From: Brevundimonas sp.
Lineage (GTDB): Bacteria; Pseudomonadota; Alphaproteobacteria; Caulobacterales; Caulobacteraceae
Assembly: GCF_030682035.1 (NCBI RefSeq)
Contig: NZ_JAUXQZ010000023.1
Coordinates: forward strand, 62,001 to 126,000
DNA: 64,000 nucleotides
Reading direction: 5' to 3'
Translations under genes and position numbers: made by a program
Notes under the pieces: model-generated
What the model was told of the DNA's origin: nothing
What the model saw: the letters and a program-made list of their open reading frames with translations, nothing else
The model's database searches: none
In this document: positions 57,216 through 64,000 of the stretch, piece by piece
How the letters are laid out: every line of letters begins with the position of its first letter
Numbering within the stretch: the stretch's first letter is position 1

Positions 57216-58089
57216 CCACTGAATTCGGCAAGGGCTCGTCCGGTTCGATCTCGGGCGCACCCATGGAACGGGCGGCGATCTCCATCTCGGTGGCGAAGGC
57301 GCCGCCATAGAAGATGGCGTTGACGTTCCACGACAGCCAGATCAGCAGCACCACCACCGCGCCGACCGATCCATAGGTCGCCCCCAGAGGCGCGATCTGC
57401 TCGACATAGATGGCGCAGAGCCAGGACGAAATAGTCGACATCACCGTGGCCACCACCCCGCCGGCGATGGACGGCGCCCAGGCCACCGGCGTGCGATGTG
57501 ACATGGCGTAGCGGTAAAGCATGGTCAGGCCGATCGCGAGCCCGAGCGCGGGCCACAGGCCTTCCAGCGGAAGGCCGCTGGAGGCGGCCGCTCCGCCGGG
57601 TCCGGCGTGTTCCAGCAGACGCGAGGTCACCACCGCCCCGGAGACGATGGTGAACAGCAGGAAGGCCGCCAGGGCGACGAAGAAGGCCAGCAGGTTGAAC
57701 TTGAAGAAGCCGTGCGGCTCCTTCTCGTCATGGATCAGGTTCAGCCCGGCCAGCAGGGCCTTGAAGCCCCGGTGCGCCGCATAGCCGCCGATGACCACGG
57801 CGAAGAAACTCTGGGCCGAAACGGTCCGCGCCGAGGCGTTGGCCAGCCGCTCGATCTCCAGCCGGAAGATGGCGCGCGCGGCCGTCGGCATGACATCGGC
57901 CAAGGCCGCCGCCTGTTCGCTGACCTGGGTGATGGACAGCACTGCCTTGTAGAAACCGATCAGGATGGCGATGGCCGGGAAGACCGCCAGCAGGGCGAAG
58001 AAGGACACGCCACCGGTGTAGAGCATCACGTCGCGGCCCCAGCTGCGCGTGAACGCCTTGACCGACAGGCGGCCCCACAGCATGGGCAT
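57178..58089 (-). CDS. YihY/UPF0761 family membrane protein
   Basis: A 303-residue protein with six membrane helices and the YihY pattern: GGVSFFALLAVFPAIAILIG near the start, GYAAHRGFKALLAGLNLIHDE in the middle and GATYGSVGAVVVLLIWLSWN near the end. Sometimes misnamed RNase BN; the real function is unknown. The start could be the ATG used here, a second ATG two codons on, or a GTG at 58143; no clear ribosome-binding site decides it. Confidence 0.88.
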   Translation of the reverse strand: MPMLWGRLSVKAFTRSWGRDVMLYTGGVSFFALLAVFPAIAILIGFYKAVLSITQVSEQAAALADVMPTAARAIFRLEIERLANASARTVSAQSFFAVVIGGYAAHRGFKALLAGLNLIHDEKEPHGFFKFNLLAFFVALAAFLLFTIVSGAVVTSRLLEHAGPGGAAASSGLPLEGLWPALGLAIGLTMLYRYAMSHRTPVAWAPSIAGGVVATVMSTISSWLCAIYVEQIAPLGATYGSVGAVVVLLIWLSWNVNAIFYGGAFATEMEIAARSMGAPEIEPDEPLPNSVVSLSARRASRPR

Positions 58090-58296
58090 GGCCCAACGCG
58101 CTGCTGCTTCGATGTCCGATTTCGCCTGCAATCCGGTCCCCACACCCTGCAAGCTCGCACTACTACCCCAATTCGGGCCACGGGAAACCCGCTGCGGAAA
58201 GCGACAGCCGACCCGTTGCCTGTAGCCGCCTGCCCTCGCTATGGTCCGCCGCCATGAGACCGCGCCCGGGGCTGGGGGCGGCTGGAGATTTCGCCC

Positions 58297-59610
58297 TTGG
58301 GTTCCGATCCGCGCATACTGGTCGTCGCCCCCGACGACGGCCTGATTGGCCCGTTGTGTCAGGGGTTGGACGCGCTCGGCTGGCGCACCGTGACCGCCCG
58401 ATCGATGGCCGGCGCCGTCCAGGTGCTGATCGACTGGCCACTGGAGACGGTGATTCTCGACGCCCGGATGCCCGACGCGGTCGAGGGGATCGCCGCCCTG
58501 CGCCAGACCGTAACCCCTCGCCGCCTGCCGATTCTCGCCATCGGGTCCGAAGCCGCGGCCTGGGCGCCGGGTCTGGCCGACATCGTGATGTCCAATCCAC
58601 CGCACGCTGCCCAGGCGGCGCTGCGGCTGGAAAGTCTGGTCCGGTCCGCCATCGCCGAGGAGGAGGTGTCGCTGCGCGAGGCGACATTCGCCGCGCGGGG
58701 CCAGCCGCTGCCGATTTCCGACCTCGACGTCACCCCGTTGCGGGTCCTGGCTGCCGGCAAGCCGGACCGGCATTTCCTCGCCCTGTCGAATGCCCTGACC
58801 GCGCGCGGCTGCGAGGTGGTGGCGGCGCCGACGCCCTACACCGCCTTCGACTACCTGCATGAGCGGCCGTTCGACGCCGCCGTCCTGTGGGGCGCAGAGG
58901 ACCATGCTCCGGCCCTGTCCATCGCCTCGGGCATGAAGCGGAACACCCGCCTGTATCACATCCCGGCGGTGCTCTATCTGCGCGGCGCGGGCGAGATCAA
59001 TCTGTCCGAACTGTACAATCGCGGCTTCGCAGACGTCGCCGCGGCCGACACGCCCGAGGATGAGACGGCGGAGCGAATCACCGCTCTGGCCCGCGCCCAT
59101 CGTCGCCACGTCGCCATTCGCAAGGCGCTGGAGAGCGCCCGCGGCTCGGGCCTGACTGATCGCACGACGGGCCTGTTCACCCCCGAACTGTTCGCCAGCC
59201 ATCTGGCCCGCGTGGCCGAGGGCGCCCGTCTGCGTCGCCGCCCGCTCTCGGTCGCCGTTTTGCGGGTGTCCGAGACCGAGGCGGTCGTCGAGGCGCGCAA
59301 GGGCGGCTGGCTGGATCGCGCCCTGCCCCAGATCGGAGCCATGGTCTCGCGCCTGATCCGCACGGAGGACACCGCCGCCCGCCTGTCGGCCGATGTGTTC
59401 GCCCTGGCCCTGCCCGCGACGCAAGGACCGGCCGGGCGGATCGCCGCCGACCGGATCGCCGCCGTCATAGGCTGCACCGCCTTTGACGCCGGTCCCGACC
59501 GGTCGCCCTTTGTGGTCGAGTTCGAGGTGGGCGTCGCCGAGGTGGCGGCCGGGGAGTCACCCGCCACGGTGCTGGAACGCGCTTCAAAGGATGTTCGCGT
59601 TTCCGTCTGA
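58297..59610 (+). CDS. popA: PopA-like REC-REC-GGDEF c-di-GMP effector
   Basis: A 437-residue protein. The first receiver (about 5-120) keeps a likely phospho-acceptor Asp55 (VILDARMPD). The second (about 150-270) has tryptophan where the aspartate should be (VLWGA). The C-terminal GGDEF domain has SADVF (364-368) instead of GGDEF, yet keeps an I-site RTED (355-358) five residues before it. This predicts c-di-GMP binding without synthesis. In Caulobacter, PopA recruits CtrA for ClpXP degradation at the pole. TTG start behind GGAG. The name rests on domain order and these residues. Confidence 0.75.
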   Translation: MGSDPRILVVAPDDGLIGPLCQGLDALGWRTVTARSMAGAVQVLIDWPLETVILDARMPDAVEGIAALRQTVTPRRLPILAIGSEAAAWAPGLADIVMSNPPHAAQAALRLESLVRSAIAEEEVSLREATFAARGQPLPISDLDVTPLRVLAAGKPDRHFLALSNALTARGCEVVAAPTPYTAFDYLHERPFDAAVLWGAEDHAPALSIASGMKRNTRLYHIPAVLYLRGAGEINLSELYNRGFADVAAADTPEDETAERITALARAHRRHVAIRKALESARGSGLTDRTTGLFTPELFASHLARVAEGARLRRRPLSVAVLRVSETEAVVEARKGGWLDRALPQIGAMVSRLIRTEDTAARLSADVFALALPATQGPAGRIAADRIAAVIGCTAFDAGPDRSPFVVEFEVGVAEVAAGESPATVLERASKDVRVSV

Positions 59611-59660
59611 CGGCCGCGCCTGGCCGGTCGGCCCCGCTGAAGAACCAAGGACCCACGATC

Positions 59661-60419
59661 ATGAGCGACCAGCCGCCCGCCGCCGTCGATGGCCCGACCA
59701 CAGACCACGTCCTCGTCGAGGTCACCATACCCGCCCCTGCCGACACGGTGTGGGCGGCCCTGCGCGACCCGCAGAAGATCAAGGAATGGTTCGGCTGGGA
59801 GACCGACGGCCTGAAGGATGAGATCGACTTCATCTTCGTCACCCACGCCGCCGCCGACGAGGAAAGGCGGGTCGTCACCTTCGTGGGCGTCCAGGACCGC
59901 TATGAGGTCGAGGCGCACGGCGACGCCAGCATCGTCAGGGTGGTGCGCGCGGCCCCGGCCGGCGACGACTGGTCCGACGTCTTCGACGGCATGATCGAGG
60001 GCTGGATCTCCTTCACCTGGCAGCTGGCCTTCGCCTTCGCCCGCCACCCCGGCCAGACCCGCCGTACGCTCTTCTTCTCGGGCCCGCCGCGCGAGGACCG
60101 GCTGGCCCTGTCCCTGCTCGGCCTCGACGCCGCCCCCGCGCCGAGGGAACCCTGGTCCATGCCGCTGGGACCGGAGGCGGCGGCCTCTGGCCATGTCTGG
60201 TATCTGGCGCGCCACCAGACCGGCGTCACCGTCGACGCCTGGGGCGACGGCCTGCTGGTGGTGGTGGACCGCCCGCCCAGCGAGAAACAGCCGCGTGGCT
60301 CGACCATGCTGACCCTGACCACCTACGGCCTCAGCGAGGCGGCCCTCGCCGACCTGCGAGCCTGCTGGCAGGGCTGGTGGGATGAGCGGTTCGAGACGGT
60401 CGGGCCGGGCTGCGACTGA
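59661..60419 (+). CDS. SRPBCC (AHSA1-like) domain protein
   Basis: A 252-residue protein. The N-terminal half is a START-like fold of the AHSA1 kind (VEVTIPAPADTVWAALRDPQKIKEWFGWE); the second half (from about 145) is a smaller, partly similar domain ending in WQGWWDERFE. Function unknown; AHSA1-like proteins are often environmental-stress or ArsR-paired genes, but no ArsR gene is adjacent. Confidence 0.8.
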   Translation: MSDQPPAAVDGPTTDHVLVEVTIPAPADTVWAALRDPQKIKEWFGWETDGLKDEIDFIFVTHAAADEERRVVTFVGVQDRYEVEAHGDASIVRVVRAAPAGDDWSDVFDGMIEGWISFTWQLAFAFARHPGQTRRTLFFSGPPREDRLALSLLGLDAAPAPREPWSMPLGPEAAASGHVWYLARHQTGVTVDAWGDGLLVVVDRPPSEKQPRGSTMLTLTTYGLSEAALADLRACWQGWWDERFETVGPGCD

Positions 60420-60615
60420 CGGGAGCGGTCATTCCAGACACGGTGTTCCAACTCGATGCCACTATCAGCTCGCCAGCGACGCTGGCCGGCTATGGATACA
60501 GTGCACACCAAGACTGAACATCCAGGCCGTCTCGTCGGGTTCGGGTGACCACGCCGTCCAATTCTGCGCCTCATGATCATTGACCCCGCGCGGCGCCATG
60601 CCTACCAACCGCGCC

Positions 60616-61368
60616 ATGACCGACCTCCCCCTCCGAGACCGCATGGCCCTCGTCGTCGGGGCGTCGCGCGGCATCGGCTACGAGAGCGCCCTGGCGCTGG
60701 CCAAGGCGGGTGCGCATGTGATCGCCACGGCGCGGACGGTGGGCGGGCTGGAGGAGCTGGACGACGCCATCTTCGCCGCGACCGGCAAGCACGCGACCCT
60801 GATCCCGTTCGACCTTGTGGACGGCGGGGCGATCGACCGGTTGGGCGGAGCGATCCATGAGCGGTTCGGGCGGCTGGATGTCTGGGTGCAGGCGGCGGCG
60901 ACCATGGGGGCCTCGGGCCTGACGCCGGTCAGCCACGCCGACCCGCGCGTCTGGGCCAAGGTCGAGAAGACCAATTTCACCGCCGTCTATCGCCTGATCC
61001 GCTCGCTGGAGCCCTTGCTGAAGGCGTCGGACGCCGGACGCGCCGTCTATCTGACCACCAGCGTCGCGGCGGCGCCCCGAGCCTTCTGGGGCATGTACGC
61101 CGCCACCAAGGCGGGGGCCGAGGCCCTGGTCAAATGCTGGGCCGACGAGATCGAGTCCACACCGGTGCGCGTCGCCATCCTCGACCCGGGCCGGATGCGC
61201 ACGGCGATGCGGGCCCAGGCCTGGCCCGGCGAGGACCCGGAGGACATCCCCCACCCGTCGCTGATCGGCCCGCTGATGGTCGAACTGGCGCGCGGTGATC
61301 TTGAGCCGCCGCTGGAGGTCAGTTTCAAGGACTGGAGTTCGGGACCGGGGGTGGCGGCGCTGATCTGA
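60616..61368 (+). CDS. short-chain dehydrogenase/reductase
   Basis: A 250-residue SDR with GASRGIG, the active-site TTSVAAAP serine region and YAATKAG (Tyr/Lys). The usual NNAG is replaced by QAAA, a departure from classical SDRs. Substrate unknown. The start could be this ATG or one six codons earlier. The 196 bases before it show no gene. Its 3' end overlaps the convergent gene by 44 bases. Confidence 0.85.
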   Translation: MTDLPLRDRMALVVGASRGIGYESALALAKAGAHVIATARTVGGLEELDDAIFAATGKHATLIPFDLVDGGAIDRLGGAIHERFGRLDVWVQAAATMGASGLTPVSHADPRVWAKVEKTNFTAVYRLIRSLEPLLKASDAGRAVYLTTSVAAAPRAFWGMYAATKAGAEALVKCWADEIESTPVRVAILDPGRMRTAMRAQAWPGEDPEDIPHPSLIGPLMVELARGDLEPPLEVSFKDWSSGPGVAALI

Positions 61369-61906
61369 GAACGTCGGCGGGAGCTGAGGCCTCGGCGCCG
61401 GCTTCTTCCGTGTCCGCCAGCCGGGAGACAAGGTGACCCGGCGCCATAGTGCTTCCATCAAGGGTCTTGAGCATTTCCAGAAACCCGGGATCATAGGCCT
61501 TCTGGCGCAGGCTCAAAAAATACTGGGCTCCCGGCTGAGTCGAATAGGTCGCGAGGACGGAACTATTCGCCTCCCACAACTCACAGCCGATCACGCCGTC
61601 CAGATAGTGCAGATACAGGTTTTCGTACACCTTGAAGAAACTGTACATGGTGTGAACGAGACGGGCCCGGTCTCTCTCGTCGAGCGACTGGAAGTCGTGA
61701 CACCCGCGCTGGAAAATCCAGGGCAGATCCTTGTCGCCCATGACATGGTGGCTCCATTCCATCAGCGAGCGCATCGCGGCGTCCCGGTATTCGGTTTTGA
61801 AGGCCTTGGCACCCGAGCGAATCTGTAGCGCCAGATAGATCAGGGACGCCACCACGGCGGCTGCGCCGATGGCTTCGGCCAATGCCGCTACTGCTGCCCA
61901 ATCCAT
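61325..61906 (-). CDS. hypothetical protein with N-terminal membrane helix
   Basis: A 193-residue protein opening with a hydrophobic helix (about 5-28, EAIGAAAVVASLIYLALQI), followed by a helical soluble part (WSHHVMGDKD, LVHTMYSFFKVYENLYLHY). The pattern recurs in many unannotated bacterial proteins, but I know no function. More AT-rich than its neighbours. The proline/serine-rich last 30 residues overlap the SDR gene in antisense. Confidence 0.65.
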   Translation of the reverse strand: MDWAAVAALAEAIGAAAVVASLIYLALQIRSGAKAFKTEYRDAAMRSLMEWSHHVMGDKDLPWIFQRGCHDFQSLDERDRARLVHTMYSFFKVYENLYLHYLDGVIGCELWEANSSVLATYSTQPGAQYFLSLRQKAYDPGFLEMLKTLDGSTMAPGHLVSRLADTEEAGAEASAPADVLRSAPPPPVPNSSP

Positions 61907-61995
61907 TCGCGCCCCGCAAATCGCTCTCCGCCACTACTGGGTGGTAGTTCGACGCGCTGTCAACCAAACCACCAGCCGCGCACGGCGCCCGCCGC

Positions 61996-63618
61996 CTACT
62001 TCTTCGGCAGGTGCTTCTGCCCGGTCCGCACCCGCCCTGACCGCGACACCTGCCGCGCCCCGCGCCGCGCGCCCTTCTGGACCGCCACCGACGAGCCGGC
62101 CTTCTTGTTGGCGCTGGCCTTCAGCCCGGCCAGCGGCTTCAGCTTGGTCTTGCCCGCCTTCTTCTGCTCCAGCGCCTTGCCGGGCAGGTTGGACAGCATC
62201 TCGGCGCGCTCGGCCTTCTTGATGACGCGCCTCGGCGCGGTCTTGGCATCGCCCTTGTAGCGTTCGGGGCCGGACTTGGAGCCGCCCGGCGCATAGGGGT
62301 TCTCAGAGCCCGACTTGACCAGCAGGCGGATCGGGGTGCCCGGCAGGTCGAAGCTCTCGCGCAGATTGTTGACCAGATAGCGCTTGTACTGCTCCGGCAT
62401 GGACTCGGCGCGGCTGGCCATCAGCACGAAGGTCGGCGGCCGGGCCTTGGTCTGGGCCATGTATTTGGGCTTGATCCGCTTGCCGTCGACGGCGGGGGGC
62501 GGATGCCTCTGGGTAGCCAGCGCCAGCCAGGTGTTGAGGTCCTTGGTCTTGACCTTGACCGACCAGGTGGCGTGGGCCTGAAGCACGGCCGGCATAAGCC
62601 GCTCTACGCCGCGGCCGCTGTGCGACGACAGGGCCACGAACGGCGAGCCCTTGAGCTGGGGCAGCTTGTCCTCGGCCATCTGGCTGAGCTTGGCCAGCTT
62701 GGCCTGGGGGCTTTCCTCGAGGTCCCATTTGGCGGCGACATAGACCAGGGCCCGGCCCTCGCGCTCGACCAGATCGGCCAGCTGCAGGTCCTGGGTGTCG
62801 AAGGCGTCGTCCTTGTCCATGACCAGCACGACCACCTCGGCGAAGGTGATGGCGCGGATGGTGTCGGCGACCGACAGCTTCTCCAGCTTCTCCTGCACCC
62901 GGGCCTTGCGGCGCATCCCGGCGGTGTCGACCAGGCGGATGTTCTGGCCCTCGAACTCCCAGTCGACCGAGATGGAGTCGCGAGTGATGCCGGCCTCGGG
63001 GCCGGTCAGCATCCGGTCTTCGCCGATCAGCCGGTTGATCAGGGTCGATTTGCCGGCGTTGGGGCGGCCGATGATGGCGATGCGGATCGGCTTGTCGGGC
63101 TCGTCGATCTCTTCGATGAAGATGTCGGCGCTCGCGGCCACCACGGCGGCGTAGAGGTCGGCCATGCCCTCGCCGTGCTCGGCCGAGATGGCGACCGGCT
63201 CGCCGAAGCCGAGCGAATACGCCTCGCCGATGCCGCCGCCGCTCTCGCGGCTCTCGGACTTGTTGGCCAGCAGGATGACGGGCTTGTGCTGTTTGCGCAG
63301 GCGGTCGGCGAAGATCTGGTCCAGCGAGGTGACGCCTTCGCGGGCGTCCATCATGAACAGGATCAGGTCGCCGTCTTCCAGCGCCGCCTCGGTCTGTTCG
63401 CGCATCCGCGATTCGAGGCTGCCGTCGGTGACGTCCTCATAGCCGGCGGTGTCGATCAGGGTCAGGTCCATGTCGCCGATGTTGCCGTCGGCGTAGCGAC
63501 GGTCGCGGGTCACGCCCGGGCGGTCATCAACCAGCGCGAGGCGCTTGCCGACGAGACGATTGAACAATGTCGACTTGCCCACATTGGGGCGGCCGACGAT
63601 GGCGACTTTGAGAGCCAT
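61996..63618 (-). CDS. der: GTPase Der (EngA)
   Basis: Tandem-GTPase needed for 50S subunit assembly. G1 motifs GRPNVGKSTLFN (about 8-19) and GRPNAGKSTLIN (about 185-196), each followed by DTAG-type G3, then a KH-like domain. At 540 residues it is longer than the usual 440-490. The extra is a lysine/arginine/alanine-rich C-terminal tail of about 80 residues that may contact rRNA. The bamB-like gene lies upstream on the same strand. Confidence 0.95.
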   Translation of the reverse strand: MALKVAIVGRPNVGKSTLFNRLVGKRLALVDDRPGVTRDRRYADGNIGDMDLTLIDTAGYEDVTDGSLESRMREQTEAALEDGDLILFMMDAREGVTSLDQIFADRLRKQHKPVILLANKSESRESGGGIGEAYSLGFGEPVAISAEHGEGMADLYAAVVAASADIFIEEIDEPDKPIRIAIIGRPNAGKSTLINRLIGEDRMLTGPEAGITRDSISVDWEFEGQNIRLVDTAGMRRKARVQEKLEKLSVADTIRAITFAEVVVLVMDKDDAFDTQDLQLADLVEREGRALVYVAAKWDLEESPQAKLAKLSQMAEDKLPQLKGSPFVALSSHSGRGVERLMPAVLQAHATWSVKVKTKDLNTWLALATQRHPPPAVDGKRIKPKYMAQTKARPPTFVLMASRAESMPEQYKRYLVNNLRESFDLPGTPIRLLVKSGSENPYAPGGSKSGPERYKGDAKTAPRRVIKKAERAEMLSNLPGKALEQKKAGKTKLKPLAGLKASANKKAGSSVAVQKGARRGARQVSRSGRVRTGQKHLPKK

Positions 63619-63710
63619 GTCGGCCTTCTAACGCAGTTCGGGGGGCGAGCGATATCGGTTCACATGCACTTGGCATCTGAACCCAGATCATCGCTCCAAC
63701 TAAAGTAGGG

Positions 63711-63753
63711 CCATTTTTTGGATTCAGGTCGAATCGACCTGAACCAAAAATGG
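63711..63753. terminator. long hairpin downstream of bamB-like gene
   Basis: An almost complete inverted repeat: ccattttttggattcaggtcga against tcgacctgaaccaaaaatgg, centred on gtcgaatcgac. It starts six bases past the bamB-like stop. A-T-rich outer arms and a GC-rich apex make it a likely transcript-end structure, although no U-tract follows. It also holds two GANTC sites. Confidence 0.55.
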
Positions 63754-63759
63754 ACCAGG

Positions 63760-64000
63760 TCAGCGAACGCTGACGAGGTCGCCCTTGTCGGTGAGGACGT
63801 ACAGCGCGCCGTTGTAGGCGGCCGGAGCGATGTGGACCGGTCCGCCGCCCAGATTGATCGACGCCGTCTGGACGCCGGTCTTGGGATCGAAGGCCACCAG
63901 TTCGCCATCCGAATTGGTCAGCACCAGGCGGTTCGAGGCCATCAGCGGACCCGACCAGATCGGCCGCACCGTGCGATCAAAGAACCCAAGGAAACCACCC
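63760..64000 (-). CDS. PQQ-like beta-propeller protein, BamB-like (5' partial)
   Basis: Only the C-terminal 79 residues or so are in the window; the frame is open to the window edge. Two propeller blades are visible with the typical GELVAFDPKTG and ALYVLTDKGDLVSV repeats. Adjacent to der, which is where bamB, an outer-membrane-protein assembly lipoprotein, usually sits. The signal peptide is outside the window, so the assignment is by repeat type and synteny. Confidence 0.8.
   Translation of the reverse strand, partial: GGFLGFFDRTVRPIWSGPLMASNRLVLTNSDGELVAFDPKTGVQTASINLGGGPVHIAPAAYNGALYVLTDKGDLVSVR

Noticed and set aside
58144..59424. Large N-terminal extension of the YihY protein
   Set aside because: Antisense to the popA-like gene, with low-complexity composition; YihY proteins do not have such an extension.

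Overview
The window looks like chromosomal DNA of a high-GC alphaproteobacterium of the Caulobacteraceae, most plausibly a Brevundimonas or Caulobacter relative. The evidence is the gene set: a PopA-like REC-REC-GGDEF protein, a nifR3(dusB)-ntrYX-dat-hfq-hflX block, fused ispDF, an E1-beta subunit of pyruvate dehydrogenase that carries its own lipoyl domain, NtrX without the GAFTGA loop, and families of GC-rich palindromic repeats. The genus is an inference. Almost every gene is ordinary core metabolism or information processing, packed with short overlaps. I see no rRNA, tRNA, CRISPR array, integrase or transposase.

Layout. 1-1300: two unrecognised membrane-associated proteins of visibly lower GC. 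1638-3427: a small terminase-like protein and a gene-transfer-agent type large terminase, with no portal or capsid genes after them. 3621-9897 (minus): fatty-acid and envelope operon fabD, fabG, acpP, fabF, mltG, yicC, gmk. 9967-13852: a D-2-hydroxyacid dehydrogenase, a NUDIX hydrolase, an SPFH/NfeD pair and rnhA. 13939-16260: an AbrB-like protein, a small membrane protein whose leader duplicates that of tatA, then tatABC. 16333-18500: a lipoprotein, then glnB-glnA on minus. 18620-25158: nnrD, yaaA, a 3-hydroxybutyrate dehydrogenase, a Sua5/YceI/cytochrome b561 group and an acyl-CoA dehydrogenase. 25312-31349 (minus): pdhA, an unknown coupled gene, pdhB, pdhC, gpx, lpdA. 31463-33288: ftsB-like gene and eno. 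33365-38009: a lipoprotein, rpmF and the lipA operon. 38180-44459: acyl-activating enzyme, DOPA-dioxygenase-like enzyme, HExxH/VanY pair, GPH transporter and mazG. 44466-52876 (minus): HWE kinase, hflX, hfq, dat, ntrX, ntrY, dusB. 52941-60419: ispDF, a membrane spermidine-synthase-like protein, pncC, tusA-like, yihY, a popA-like gene and an SRPBCC protein. 60616-64000: an SDR, an unknown membrane protein, der and the 3' end of a bamB-like gene.

How the genes fit together. Pyruvate enters through enolase and the pyruvate dehydrogenase complex, with lipoyl synthase encoded in the same window. Acetyl-CoA then feeds the fab operon. Nitrogen status is read by PII (glnB) and glutamine synthetase, and by NtrYX, while the classical ntrBC pair is missing from its usual place. 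tatABC, mltG, SPFH/NfeD, VanY, the ftsB-like gene and the bamB-like gene concern the envelope.

The most unusual points are: a repeat element embedded in frame in the lipoyl linkers of both pdhB and pdhC; an unrecognised lower-GC gene translationally coupled between pdhA and pdhB; a duplicated tatA leader fused to a different membrane protein; terminase genes stranded from the rest of a gene transfer agent; and a nifR3-ntrYX locus without ntrBC. I did not find a clear new defence or mobile system.
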